Notes: generated from the sequence alone by a model not told the origin. DNA of 64,000 nt from Astragalus membranaceus (GCA_039519185.1 CM076848.1:124938371-125002370), one strand, 5' to 3'; numbered from the stretch's first letter, positions 32,241 to 43,578 are shown. A program made the numbers and translations.

Positions 32241-33607
32241 GCCCAGTTGGTTGGCAACAAACTCGTCATCAGGCTCGCGCCTGTTGATGCGCTTCTTCAA
32301 TTCCCTGGCCAAGTTGCCATCATCGTCTTCTTCCCCACTGTCAGGGTCGTACTGGGCATCTAAGTCAGTAAGATTCACCTCAGTCCCTGCCTTTTGGTCT
32401 GGGTTCGTCGCTACCTCAGATTCTTTCTGCAATTTCATGCTCATAAAATGACACTTGCGAGCCGACTCCAAGTCAGCTAGGAGAGTCACCACCTGGTCGT
32501 CCAAGGTGTAGAACTTCATTTTCAAATGCACTGTGTATGCCAGCAATGCATTGGTAGATAGACCTGCGTGGGAGAACTAGGAAGGGCGTCTTCACGGTCC
32601 TGCATAGTGACTGATCTTCATCGGGATCTCCATAAGTGACCATCAATTCAATGTATCCCAACGGCCGAGTTGTTGAGCCATTGAATCCAGTCAAGTCAGC
32701 GCCCCTGTAGGGGATGAGGTCTTTAGTAGAAATGATCAAAATCATTAACAAGTCCAGGAATATGATATCCGCCGAACTTCCCCGATCCACCAGGATCCTT
32801 CTAACATCCATGTTTGCCATTACGGCTCTGATCAGGAGAGGGATGTGATTGTTAGGCTTCCCATCGAGTAAGTCTTGGTCCCTGAATGCTAGGGTTGGTC
32901 TGGTTGTCTCTTTCTTAGGCGTTGAGGTTAAGGCAACGCTCATAATCTCTTTCCGTCTTCTTTTCATGGACTTGTTAGACTCGCCGCCTTCCGGCTGATC
33001 TCCACCAAGGATGACCATGGCGACGGATCTTCCTCAGGATTTTTGAGTGTCTTCCCGATGTGTATCTTCACTGTCGTCCTCTATTGAGGCCTTGCCGACG
33101 TCATTCACCACAGCTTTTCCCTTACGGGGCGACCTGGATCTTCCTTGTGGAGACCAGGGTCTTTTGTGAGAGCCTTGTGGCTCGTCCCCATCTTTCTTGA
33201 CATATTGTGAGAGTGGCACGACAGTTGTTGGTGTCATGTCCATTCATCCGGTGGTAGCGACAGTACTTCCCAAAGGGCCTCTGTCCTTCTTTCAGCATAA
33301 GAGGCTTTGGTCTTTTGATGTTTCTAAATTCTGTGTTTGCACACTCTTCTAGGATCAGCGCCCGGGAGGTATTTAAAGGGGTATGCTCGTCGAAGCTGCA
33401 ATGTTGGGACTCGCGTTGTGATCCCCCTGCATTCCTCTTGGGACGAAACTCTCTTACTTCTGTCTCCCTATCGGTTCCATTCTTGGCTGTTGCTTGGTAG
33501 GCCATGTCATCTTCCTCGTATTCCATGTACTTTTGGGACCTTCAGAGGAACTCTCCCAGGCTTCTAGGTTTGTTCAACCCGATGTTTTCCTGGAATAAGC
33601 TTCCCTT
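32240..33607 (-). pseudogene. Tat/Ogre-like gag C-terminus and protease
   Basis: Minus strand. Gag tail first (33607-33034): EYEEDDMAYQATAKNG, then a retroviral-type CCHC-like motif YCRYHRMNGHDTNNC near 33240. Then comes the linker NKSMKRRRKEIMSV and the protease with VRRILVDRGSSADIIF near 32770-32815 and DLTGFNGSTTRPLGYIEL near 32650. The protease catalytic triplet reads D-R-G where D-G-G or D-S-G is expected. It ends with AYTVHLKMKFYTLDDQ and KCHFMSMKLQKESE, then runs into the minisatellite. Frame changes near 33230, 33035 and 32540 disable it. It is opposite in strand to the Tat RT/integrase at 16961-19190, so at least two Tat copies are present. Confidence 0.8.
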
Positions 33608-33618
33608 ACGCAGGCCAT

Positions 33619-35010
33619 TGATAACTCACAAAAATGTGAGTTATTTACATCCGTTCAAATGGGAATTATCTTGATCCATAAGTAAATTATGCTCTAAAGT
33701 GTAGTAGATATCTTCATATTAGACACTAATGAACTCATGGATGTTAATTATAATTTGGGCACGCAAGTGCCAATTTTGTGGAATTTAATCTGTGTGCTCA
33801 GTGTGCAGGATATTCTTAAGTAACTCAGTGCTATGGCGGGTGCCGTGGCAGCATCGTTGTGAGTAATTGGATAGGAGCGTGACTAGGCAAAGCGCCTCAC
33901 TAAGCGCAGCAGAAAAGGAAACTTTATCTTCTAGCAAGCAAGAAGCCAGTGTGAATTCTAGGGTTTGTTACAACAAACCGAGCGCAAAGGCCCAAGAGGG
34001 AGTGCGCCGTGCTACCAAGGCCCATATATATAGGCAGCAACCCTAGTGCAAAGAGAAGACGCGATTGCTTCGAGAGAGAAAAGAGAAGAAATTCAGAGAA
34101 TACGAGACACCTTCCTCACCACCCAATCACCCTACCCTCCATTCACTCCCTTACTCCAATACAAGATCACCGTTAGCCAGTGCTACCAGGACCACGAGAG
34201 TACCGCTGATTAGTAGTTGTGAACGCCTTCGTGCTCGTTGGCGCAACTCAGTCTCTAAGTGTTTTTACTATGTTGATGGATCTGTTTACGGTAACTTTGT
34301 GTTGTTTTATCATGTCCGAGCTCATCATGAGCTAAATCCTTTTATAGTCAAGACGATGGTGATATAAACATGATCTTTTAGATTGCTTTAACGTGATTGA
34401 TATGTGGTACTTCGTTAGCTTGTGTGTTTCTATTGTAATAAACTCTTTTCAAACTTGATCACCTTGATTAGGGTAACGTGTTTTATTACCTGAGAGGAAT
34501 TAACTCACCGATTTCACAAGTTAATATAGTTTGAAGGATAATAGGAATATTATCCTTTCCTAGCGAATGATAGGAATATGAAGTTATGGCTGTAGTGCGA
34601 ACGGAAGCAAGCTTTTCAACCTACGTAATGGACCTCAATGGGAGCATAGGAATAAGGAAACCTTGAAAACATTACGTTACACAGTGATAGGAATATCCAC
34701 TTTCATTCTGCACACTGAATGCTACCACAGCATCAATCACAGCACTGCATCTATGAGTGATTGAGTATTGACCCTAGTCTTGGATATTACCATCCCTCGT
34801 ATTTTTACTCATCCATATCTTGTCACTCTCACTTTTATTACGTTACTTATTGCACAACACTTCCACTTACTCATTTGGTTACGTTTACTCATTGAATCAA
34901 ACACTATTCCATAGACTTAGCAATTGAACCTTAATCCTCGTGGGAACGATCTTACTTACTACTTTATTACTTGTTTGACTGTGTATACTTGCACACGTTT
35001 TTGCACAACA
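33619..35010 (+). repeat. 5' LTR of Athila-like copy B
   Basis: 1392 bp beginning TGATAACTCACAAAAATG and ending GCACAACA. A TATA-like CATATATATAGG is near 34022-34033. The start sequence is typical of Athila LTRs. It interrupts the minus-strand Tat gag (33607), so it may have inserted into that copy. Confidence 0.8.
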
Positions 35011-35016
35011 AGTTTT

Positions 35017-35034
35017 TGGCGCTGTTGCCGGGGA
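35017..35034 (+). other. Athila primer binding site (tRNA-Asp type)
   Basis: TGGCGCTGTTGCCGGGGA, six bases after the LTR end, differs from the common Athila site at one base. Confidence 0.85.
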
Positions 35035-35131
35035 TTAACGGATTTAATCACTGAGTCTTAAGTAGTATTTGTTTCGGTGAGCTTTTATTTTCTCATCCTT
35101 CTCATTGTGAATTTCAGTTTTAAAGAAGTGT

Positions 35132-36946
35132 ATGCGCAGAGCCCATCAGCCAGAGCATCACATAGACCCTGAAATTGAAAGAACGACAAGGAGATTGAGA
35201 AAAGAGGCTCGAGAAAGACTTGCCGCACCAGAAGCAGAAACCATCCCAATGGCAGAACATAACGACGACGCTGTGGTTTTAACAAACATTGAAATGGCCA
35301 ATGACAGAGAGCGGCCAATAAGGGATTATGCTGTATTTGATCCCACCACCATGGAAACTGGTATTGTGACACCTGCCATCGGGGCCGCATCCTTCGAATT
35401 CAAGCCTATGATGTTTCAAATGTTGCAAACAGTAGGCCAATTCGCAGGAGGACCCACTGAAGACCCTCACTTGCATCTAAGAGAGTTCCTCGAAGTCTGC
35501 AACAACTTTAAGATGCCCGGGGTAACAGAGGATGCATTCAGGCCAAGGCTCTTTCCATACTCATTAAAGGACAGAGCCAAAGCTTGGCTGAATTCTTTGG
35601 AGCCCAATTCAGTGGACCGCAGGAACAAGATGGCCGCGAAGTTCCTGGTAAAATATTTCCCTCCGGTCAAGAATGCAAGAATGAGAAACGACATCACATC
35701 ATTCAGGCAACAAGAAGAAGAATCATTATATGAGGCCTGTGAGAGATTCAAAGATGTGCTCAGAAAATGCCCACATCATGGCATCCCCTTTGCTATTCAG
35801 TTAGAAACATTCTACAATGGCCTGATGTCCCAATCAAGGCTGTTGCTGGATGCATCTGCAGAAGGAGCCATTCTGAATCACTCCTACAATGAAGCATATG
35901 ATTTGGTGGAGACTATAGCTGCAAACAATTATCAATGGCCCACTGCCAGAATCAGTGCTGCCAAGAAGGTAGCCGAAATCCATGAGGTATCGGAAATAAC
36001 TGCACTTTCTGCACAAGTAGCCAGTTTAACCAACATGATGAAAAATTTGTGTACCACTCCTGCACCAGCTCCAGCTACCGTTGCTGCGGCCATAGCATAT
36101 GAGAAACAACACCTACAGAAAAGACTAACACACCAAATTGTGTGTACTGCAATGGGGGACATTTGTTCGAAGAGTGCCCAGGGAATCCAGTCTCTGTCAA
36201 CTATATTGGAAACTTTAGCAAGAACAACAACCCCTATTCCAATACATACAACCCAGGGTGGAGGAACCACCCCAACTTTCCATGGAAGGATCCAAATGTT
36301 GCTGCTAGTCAAGCAAAGCCTGCTACACCTCCAGGATTCCCTGCACAGCCTGCTCCAAAAGCCAATGTTGACAACTCCTTAGCCGAGGCACTCAAAGCAT
36401 TTATGAGTCAAACCAAAGCTCAGTACCAAAGCCAAGGGGCAACCATCAAGAAAGAACCTAGCGAACCAAAGTGGCCAAATCGCAACTGAAATCACGGCTA
36501 GGCCAAGTGGCACACTACCAAGTGCTACTGAGCAACCTAGCACATCTGGTAAAGAGCATGTTAAGGCCATCACACTAAGGAGTGGGAAGAAAACTGCTAC
36601 TGTACCCACAAATGTTAATACTGGTGCTGTCACAAGTGCTGATAGCACTGGTGCAGAACCCATTGCTAAAAATTCTGATGCTACAGAGGATGCTGCCACA
36701 GCACCGGAAGCGAGTACGCCCCAAAATCTGACCCCTGAGAAGCCCCCTCCACCTTTCCCCCAAAGGTTGAAGAAGGCTAATCAGGATAAGCAATTCGGGA
36801 AATTTATGGAAATTCTGAAGCAGCTTCACATCAACATTCCATTGGTGGAGGCTTTACAACAAATGCCTAACTACACCAAGTTCATGAAGGATGTTCTAGC
36901 CAAAAGAAAGAGGCTTAGTGAGTTTGAGACAGTGGCTATGACATAG
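35132..36946 (+). pseudogene. Athila gag
   Basis: The Athila capsid precursor. The first 330 codons are open and well kept: RPIRDYAVFDPTTMETG, FEFKPMMFQMLQTVGQFAGG, RPRLFPYSLKDRAKAWLNSL, CPHHGIPFAIQLETFYNGL. A frameshift near 36130 moves the zinc-knuckle part (YCNGGHLFEECPGNP, about 36142-36185, with NPYSNTYNPGWRNHPNF) to another frame. A second shift near 36465 restores the original frame for EHVKAITLRSGKK and PPPPFPQRLKKANQDKQF, up to a TAG at 36944-36946. The start at 35132 follows the primer site by about 100 bases; another ATG at 35150 is not excluded. Confidence 0.85.
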
Positions 36947-37560
36947 GAAACAAGTATGCTTCTTCAGAGTAAGGTACCTCAAACTCAAAGACCCAGGTAG
37001 TTTAACTATCCCTTGCTCCATTGGAGGTAATTACTGTGGTAGGGTCTTGTGTGATTTGGGTGCAAGCATCAACTTGATGCCCAAATCCATTTTTAAAAAA
37101 TTAGGCATTGGTGAAGCAAGACCCACCACAGTAACACTCGCATTAGCAGACACATCTACTGTCTACCCCGAAGGAAAAATCGAGGATGTTTTGATTAAAG
37201 TAGATAAATTTGTTTTTCCTATCGATTTCATAATACTTGATTTTGAGGCTGACAAGGATGTGCCAATTATCCTTGGAAGACTGTTTTTGGCCACAGGTAG
37301 GACGTTGATCGATGTACACAAGGGAGAGCTTACCATGAGAGTGAATGACCAGGAGGTCACCTTCAATGTTCTGAATGCTATGAAGTAGCCTGATGACACC
37401 ACCAGCAGCGCTGAATGCCATTCTGTTTCTGAAATGGACTGTTTGGTCCAAAAGCAACTGCTGGCACAGCATAGCGTACTAAAGCAAGAGCTAGGGCATA
37501 TAGAAGAGAAGGAGCTGAAAGAAGAGGGGTTGCGGAAATCAAAGCAGACAAGTCAGATGT
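36947..37560 (+). pseudogene. Athila protease
   Basis: After a frameshift near 36975 the frame reads KLKDPGSLTIPCSIGG, then the protease site LCDLGASINLMP (about 37045-37085), then VPIILGRLFLATGRTLIDV and a stop at 37386-37388. The same frame continues with CHSVSEMDCLVQ. Athila proteases normally carry D-L-G-A at the active site, as here. The aspartic protease would cut the polyprotein; the frameshifts separate it from both gag and RT. Confidence 0.8.
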
Positions 37561-37564
37561 TCAA

Positions 37565-39009
37565 AGGTGGACAAAGAGGTATGAATCCCTGGAACTAACC
37601 ACTGAAGGTTTCAAGGATAACATACCATCCATTGAGAAACCACCCAAGCTCAAGTTGAAGCAACTCCCTCCTCATTTGAAGTATGCCTACTTGGGAGAAG
37701 AGGACACTCTGTCTGTAATCATAGCTGCTGAGTTAAGTAAGCAGCAAGAAGAAAAATTGCTGGCTGTTTTGAGGAAACATAAGAGAGCCATTGGTTGGCA
37801 AATGGCCGATATCAAAGGGTTAAGCCCTGCTTTGTGCATGCACAGAATTTGCTTGGAGGAAAGCACCAAAAACAGCATTGAGGCACAGAGAAGGCTGAAC
37901 CCCATCATGAAAGAGGTTGTGAGAAAAGAAATAATCAAATGGTTAGATGCTGGGATTATCTATCCCATTGCTGACAGCACTTGGGTGAGCCCAGTGCAAT
38001 GTGTCCCAAAGAAAGGAGGGGTCACTGTGGTAAAGAATGAAAAGAATGAATTGATTCCCACCAGGTCAGTGACTGGCTGGAGAATCTGTATGGATTACAG
38101 AAAGCTGAATAAGGCCACTAGGAAGGACCATTTCCCCTCCCCTTCATTGATCAGATGTTCGACAGATTAGCTGGGAAAGAATTCTACTGCTTCCTTGATG
38201 GATACTCAGGGTACAATCAGATTGCTATAGCCCCTGAGGACCAGGAGAAAACTACATTCACCTGCCCTTATGGCACCTTTGCTTTTAGAAGGATGCCCTT
38301 TGGGTTGTGCAATGCTCCAGCCACCTTCCAGAGTTGCATGATGGCTATTTTTTCGGAATATATTGAAAAATCCATGGAAGTGTTCATGGATGATTTCTCG
38401 GTATTTGGAGAAAACTTCCATGCATGTTTGCTCAACCTTGAAGAGATACTGAACAGGTGTGAGGAGACAAACTTGGTCCTAAATTGGGAGAAGTTCCGCT
38501 TCATGGTTCAAGAAGGGATTGTGCTAGGACACAAAATATCAAAAAGGGGCATAGAAGTTGACAAGGCAAAGGTGGAGGTGATTGAGAAATTACCGCCTCC
38601 CACATCAGTCAAGGGAATAAGAAGTTTTCTAGGGCATGCTGGATTTTACAGAAGGTTTATAAAGGATTTCTCAAAAATCTCTAAACCATTATGTATGCTG
38701 CTGCAGCACGAATCTGCTTTCAAATTTGATGAAGAATGTCTAATAGCATTCAATAAGCTAAAGGCAGCACTGGTGACAGCACCAGTAATCATAGCACCAG
38801 ATTGGACCAAACCCTTTGAGCTAATGTGTGATGCCAGTGATTATGCTATTGGAGCAGTGCTGGGACAGAGGCACGAAAAGGTATTCCACTCTATACATTA
38901 TGCCAGCAAAACTCTAGTAGATGCTCAACTCAACCACACAACCATTGAGAAAGAGCTGTTGGCGGTTGTATTTTCCTTTGACAAGTTCAGATCGTCCCTT
39001 GTGAGTTAA
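37565..39009 (+). pseudogene. Athila reverse transcriptase and partial RNase H
   Basis: The RT begins KLKLKQLPPHLKYAYLGE, continues GWQMADIKGLSPALCMHRI, STWVSPVQCVPKKGG and WRICMDYRKLNKATRKDHF. It then shifts frame near 38150 and goes on FLDGYSGYNQIAIAPEDQ, MPFGLCNAPATFQ and the catalytic FMDDFSVFG (about 38386-38412). The RNase H start FELMCDASDYAIGAVLGQR is present, but the domain ends near 39000 with DKFRS and a stop at 39007-39009. One frameshift and the missing RNase H/integrase make it inactive. Confidence 0.88.
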
Positions 39010-39762
39010 GGTGAATGGCCAGAGAGTTAAGTTGTATTTGGGTGAGCCTGTGCATAGCACAAAGGCATCCACCCCCTGAGTGACCCAAATTGATGAATAC
39101 CTTTCAGTCAGGCTGAGGACTCTTAAACCAAGCGCTACTGGGAGGCAGCCCAGAGGCTAACAATTTTTATTTTTAGTATTTTTACCAAGTTTCAGGAATA
39201 AAGGAGAGCATTGATATTGGGAGAAGTGCAGCGAGAGATTTAGCTATCGCCCTATGCTGGCAGCATTGACGGGTGCTCCTGGTAGCAGTGCTGGTAGCAC
39301 TACGAAATGCCGTTTCAAGTATAGCGCTAAAAAAAGGGGGCATGTTCGAAATTCTGAAGGCATGAAAAGGTGCTGCGCTGGCACTAGAGGCACTCAAGAG
39401 CACGCAGAGCGCAGTTGGGCGCTGACAACTTCCGTCAGCACCATGCTATGCTGTCTTATCCAGCACGCCAGGCCATCACTTCAACTTCCCCTTCGCGCCT
39501 AGACTGTAACGCCTCACGCCCATTAACTGCATAACTTCCCTTCTCCCCACGTTCCCCACTCCCCATACCATAACTCCCCTGCGCCGAATACCAAACTGTC
39601 ACTTCCCACGTTGCCCAACAGAAACCGAGCCACCATCATTAAATAGCAAACCCATTCACCATCCCCCAGTGCAAACTGCAAATCATCTCCTTTCACTACC
39701 GATACGCCGAAGCTTCCCCCTCTCATCTGAAACGTCGCACATCCTCCCTGAACCTTCAAACC
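39010..39762 (+). other. Athila integrase tail and noncoding spacer
   Basis: At 39011 a few residues of the very end of Athila integrase appear (VNGQRVKLYLGEPVHSTKA), followed by the conserved noncoding phrase GGGAGGCAGCCCAGAGGC near 39150. About 2 kb of RNase H and integrase are therefore missing between 39000 and 39010. The rest is noncoding spacer leading to the env-like ORF. Confidence 0.7.
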
Positions 39763-39764
39763 CC

Positions 39765-40075
39765 ATGGCACCCAAAACCAAATCTCCGTCCTCCAAATCT
39801 CAAAAATCCAAATCAAAGCCAGTGCCTGCAGACACCCTTGGCCGGCTACCAAGAAAATACGCCTTAGAGCTATACACCACTTCCACCCAGAACCGCAACC
39901 CACTACCAGAGCGAGGTATCGCCCCAAAATCCCTAACCTCAGCCACAATAGAAATCTTCTGAGACCTACAATGGGAGAAACTGACCAGGCAACCACCGTA
40001 CATACTCCCTGGGCTCACCAGGGAGTTCTATGCTAGAGTCCCTGAAAAGCTCAAGGGAAAGCATGCCACACTGTT
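39765..40075 (+). pseudogene. Athila env-like ORF, N-terminal fragment
   Basis: Athila elements carry a third ORF of debated, env-like nature after pol. From the ATG at 39765 it reads MAPKTKSPSSKSQKSKSK, then LPRKYALELYTTSTQNRN and PERGIAPKSLTSATIEIF. It meets a TGA at 39960-39962 (likely from CGA) and continues WEKLTRQPPYILPGLTREFY. It breaks off near 40075, so no transmembrane part can be assessed. The start is a lysine/serine-rich tail, not a signal peptide. Function in the cell is unproven even for intact copies. Confidence 0.65.
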
Positions 40076-42623
40076 CTCCTCCTCTTGCTGGAGACTGCCG
40101 CACCACCACACCGTTCTCCTCCTTTTCCTTCGCTCAAGTCTCCTCCTCTCCCATTTCCTCTTCTCCACAACCCTCTCACTCTCTCTCAGTTTGGCTACCA
40201 ACACCACACCCTCACGCCGCCGCCCTCCACCGCGAGCTCCACTTTCTTGTCAAGCTCCCTCCGCTGCGAGCACCACCTCCTGAACTCTCAAACTCTCAAG
40301 GTCAGAAATCTATTTTTTTTGAAAACCCTAAATCCCTTATTCTTATTCTCTTGAAATTGAATCTGTTGATTGTTGAACGTGAACCAAATCTTGGTGTTCT
40401 CCCTCTTCTCCCTTCTTCTCTTTACATTTTCAGTTTTCTGAGTTTCTCGTTTTATGTTCATCGCATTTTACTGTTGCTGAGTTTATTGCTTTACGGTTTC
40501 TGGGTTTTATGTTCTCGCGTATTCTGTCTTTAAATTTCTCCTGCATTCTTTATTTCTTTACGGTCCTGTGTTCTACTGGGTTTAAATTCAGTTCTACAAT
40601 TTCTGTTTTCTGCAAATTGTTTGCTGGCTGCTGGCTTTCTTTGTTTCATCCTTTCCGGTGATTGAAGACGTGAATCTGTTATTTTGTCTTTTTTGTTTAT
40701 GAAAACCCTAAAGCCCTATTTTTTTTGAAAACCCTAAAGCCCTAATTTGTGGTTTGTTTTTATATTGTCGCTTAATTGCGTTTGTAACCATTTAATGAAG
40801 TTGTTGTAAGGGGTGGAGTATGGAGATGCCATTGAATGGCAACATGTTCTGGTTGAAGGCCACAGTAAATTCTCTCTCAAACTCTTTATGTTTTGGATTT
40901 TTATACACCCTAGTGATGATTCAATACTCTGCACAGGGACTGACTAGGATTGGCTCAACATCAGCAAGGTGCGGATACAAATGTGGAGCCTTAAGAAGGA
41001 TATGCCTAAAGGTTTAGATTGGATTATTTACTAGCTTATGTGACCTTAATTAAATCAAGTTTATGATTATTTACCTAGAAAAAGTTCTTACAGTTGTTTA
41101 TGGATCTTGATGTTTATTGTTTACCAAACATAATGCTAGTGCATGTGATTTGCTCTATTTCCATGTCAGTCAATGCCTCTTTAAATTATGTAAGATCTAT
41201 TTGGTTGGAATGGCTGTTGGAAAGGAGAAGTTTAAGGCTAATGCTAAGCAGGTAGGTCACTATTCTTTATGTATTTCTGCTGAACTCCTTTGAGATTGAT
41301 TATGTTGCATTGTTAATATGCCCCCTTTATTGCACATGTCTCTGTTTTATGCACTTTCACATGCTTTTGTGAACTCCTTTGATATTAGATTGTGCTTTGA
41401 TTTTCAATCTATGTTTAATCTATGTATTGTGCTTAGGCATTGCTGTCTATAAAATCTACTTAAATATTAGATTGTGCTTCCAGATCCGGATTGAAAGCAA
41501 TTTGATTGTTACTTATAAATTTGTCCAATGATGTAAACAAATTTTAAATATTTTAATAGCTATTCATAAGCTTTTTTTTCTTCTATTTTGGGGTGTTTGA
41601 TAAGATAATACTACTGACTGTGGCCACTCAGTCAAGAATTCTAGTTGAAAAATGTAGGAAAGCAATTTTAAGTAAATGGAATATTTGGCCCACTCAAATG
41701 ACATATTCTTTCATCATTTGTAGTTTATGTCTATAGTTTTAAGAATCTCTCAACCTCCCCTTTCCCTTGGTATTTACTTTACTTTTAGAATTTTGTTTAT
41801 TTCAAATGATCTGATGAGAAATTTGGGGATATTCGGATGCAGCTGAGGCCATTCTTGTTGGTTTTCAACATTTTCTCGTGATGCTTGGCACAACTGTGCT
41901 TATTCCCACAGCTCTTGTTCCCCAAATGGGAGGTGGAAATGTAAGGAGTAAGATTTAAATGTAGTACTTAAAGCATCCAACTTTTAAATTTTGATATGGA
42001 ATATTATGAATATCCAACCATATGACTGAATGAAGCTGTATTTTCCTCATAGCGAAAATTTCGTATAAACAGTATTTCATTTTTGCAGGCGGAGAAGGCC
42101 AAAGTTATTTAAACATTGCTTTTTGTTGCTGGTATTAACACATTGCTGCAAACACTCTTTGGAAGTCGACTACCTGCAGTAATTGGAGGGTCTTATACCT
42201 ATGTGCCAACCACAATCTCAATTATTCTTGCTGGTCGATTCAGTGGTGAACCAGATCCAATAGAGGTCTTGTAATCAGATAAAATCTAACTTTACTAAAT
42301 GATGCATGGTTGATTTGCTTGCTATATTACTTTATGTACTTATCAAATGATGTCTAACCTAAATAGAGACTACCAAATGATCTGTAATCATATTGTTTAT
42401 TAATTTTTTTACATGATATGTGTAATTTATTACATTGGAGCGTAACTTTGATTTACACCACATTAGGACATTAAATTTTTGTGCTAGTTTGATTGGAACT
42501 GCTTGATCACTTCCTTAATTCTTTTTTTTGGCTTTAATTCAGAAATTCAAGAAGATAATGAGGGAAATCCAAGGTGCTCTTATTGTTGCTTCAACTCTTC
42601 AAATAGTACTAGGCTTTACTGGA
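40076..42623 (+). pseudogene. Nucleobase-ascorbate transporter gene fragment
   Basis: Three exons of a plant nucleobase-ascorbate transporter (NAT family, plasma-membrane permease for purines/uracil or ascorbate) with introns kept. Exon a is 41843-41940 (EAILVGFQHFLVMLGTTVLIP, ending MGGGN). Exon b is 42089-42265 (LLFVAGINTLLQTLFGSRLP, VIGGSYTYVPTTISIILAGRF). Exon c is 42543-42623 (KFKKIMREIQGALIVASTLQ, then VLGFTG). Introns have AG acceptors and GT donors with matching phase. A TAA at 42110-42112 replaces the expected Q codon. Upstream DNA (40080-40310, pyrimidine-rich) resembles a 5' UTR, but the first coding exon is not recognisable. Only about the first quarter of a roughly 530-residue protein is present. 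Confidence 0.85.
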
Positions 42624-42689
42624 TATTACTATTAAATAGTACTGATTAGTAATAGTATTTAATTTTTTTTTATTTTTTTTTAAAAATTT

Positions 42690-42937
42690 CCGACGGATTT
42701 GCGACGAAAAATTGTCATTATTTGCGACGACTTTGCCACGGATATATGCGACGGACTTGTGACGAGTTTGCAACGGATTATTTGCGACGGGGAGTTTCGT
42801 CGCAAATGCTTTGCGACGGGCTGTTTTGCCACGACTTGTTGTCCGTCGCAAAGTCCGTCGCAAACGCAAATTTGCCACGGAAAAAGGTCCATTTGAGACG
42901 GAAACTTCCGTCGCAAATGAGCGATTTTCTTGTAGTG
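42690..42937 (-). mobile_element. CACTA right terminus with subterminal repeats
   Basis: Ends GATTTTCTTGTAGTG at 42937, i.e. CACTACAAGAAAATC on the other strand. The 240 bases before it are packed with TTTGCGACGG-type motifs in both orientations, the subterminal arrays that CACTA transposases bind. The base triplet after it (TCG) matches the uninterrupted LTR sequence at 63496-63498, so the element inserted into the left Tekay-like LTR. The matching left terminus is not in the window. Confidence 0.8.
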
Positions 42938-43459
42938 TCGTGACACTAGGAGTAGATGAAGATTAGCTAAGGATTGTTTGTGCATTCATGTCATGAAAGT
43001 TGTATCCACTACTGTTGATTGTGTCCTTGTTTGTGGTAGTCTTGCTGTTTTAGTTTCTGTCTTATATTCCTTATATGGTTTGGAAGCTCTTTCTCCCCCG
43101 TTGGAGTGACTTTCTACGATCGTGCAGTGGGAGAGATTTGATTCTACACGTTGATGTCACTCTATTTTTAGTTTATTGGATTAAAGGTTAATTGCTCTGA
43201 TTATGTGACATCGGGATTTGGGTTGTACTCTTATTATTATAATTAAGATCATTATTGTTATTATATTGAAAGAAATGTTTTATAGCTTAGTATTTGGTAT
43301 TATTATAAATCTTATTTATATCATTTAAGGAGTTGAATGACATCTTTTACTTGCGAAAACTATTTCAGAAAAGGAATTGAAATTTTTAGTTTTAAAAACA
43401 ATTCACTCGTTTTTCGTACTCTTTCTTCTATAATTACATTTGGGGTAAAGGGTGTCACA
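42938..43459 (+). repeat. Left (5') LTR remnant of the Tekay-like element
   Basis: The last 522 bp of the LTR, ending GTGTCACA. It aligns over its length with 63496-64000, differing by scattered bases and by lacking 36 bp present at about 63656-63691. The first several kb of this LTR are missing because the CACTA end and the transporter fragment take its place. Confidence 0.85.
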
Positions 43460-43463
43460 TTTA

Positions 43464-43485
43464 GTGGTATCAGACCAGTTCGGTC
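43464..43485 (+). other. Primer binding site of the Tekay-like element
   Basis: TGGTATCAGACC preceded by TTTAG follows the LTR end by four bases, the arrangement seen in Tekay/Del elements (tRNA-iMet). Confidence 0.75.
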
Positions 43486-43573
43486 CTAACCGGACTGTAT
43501 GTGTTTTTTTTGTTTTAGATTGTGAACTCTGAGTAGAGTTGCATTTATTGTTTGTTTGGTTCGTGATAGTCTG
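43486..43573 (+). other. Leader of the Tekay-like element
   Basis: Short noncoding leader between the primer site and the GAGGC target site at 43574-43578. It has no gag start. The interior resumes at 56688 beyond the inserted array. Confidence 0.6.
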
Positions 43574-43578
43574 GAGGC

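Larger units (their letters stand above)
33619..40075 (+). mobile_element. Athila-like Ty3/gypsy element (copy B), internally deleted
   Basis: Plus-strand order: LTR 33619-35010, primer site, gag, protease, RT and part of RNase H, integrase tail, noncoding spacer, env-like ORF. The end near 40075 is abrupt and there is no 3' LTR. The RNase H/integrase middle is deleted at about 39000-39010. It is non-autonomous and broken by several frameshifts, but less decayed than copy A. Confidence 0.88.

Noticed and set aside
40820..41250. Possible first exons of the transporter (short ATG frames near 40820 and 41211)
   Set aside because: The translations do not resemble the N-terminus of this transporter family and lack convincing splice context.
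42690..42943. Short frames on both strands in the GCGACGG-rich block
   Set aside because: They are by-products of CACTA subterminal motifs in both orientations.
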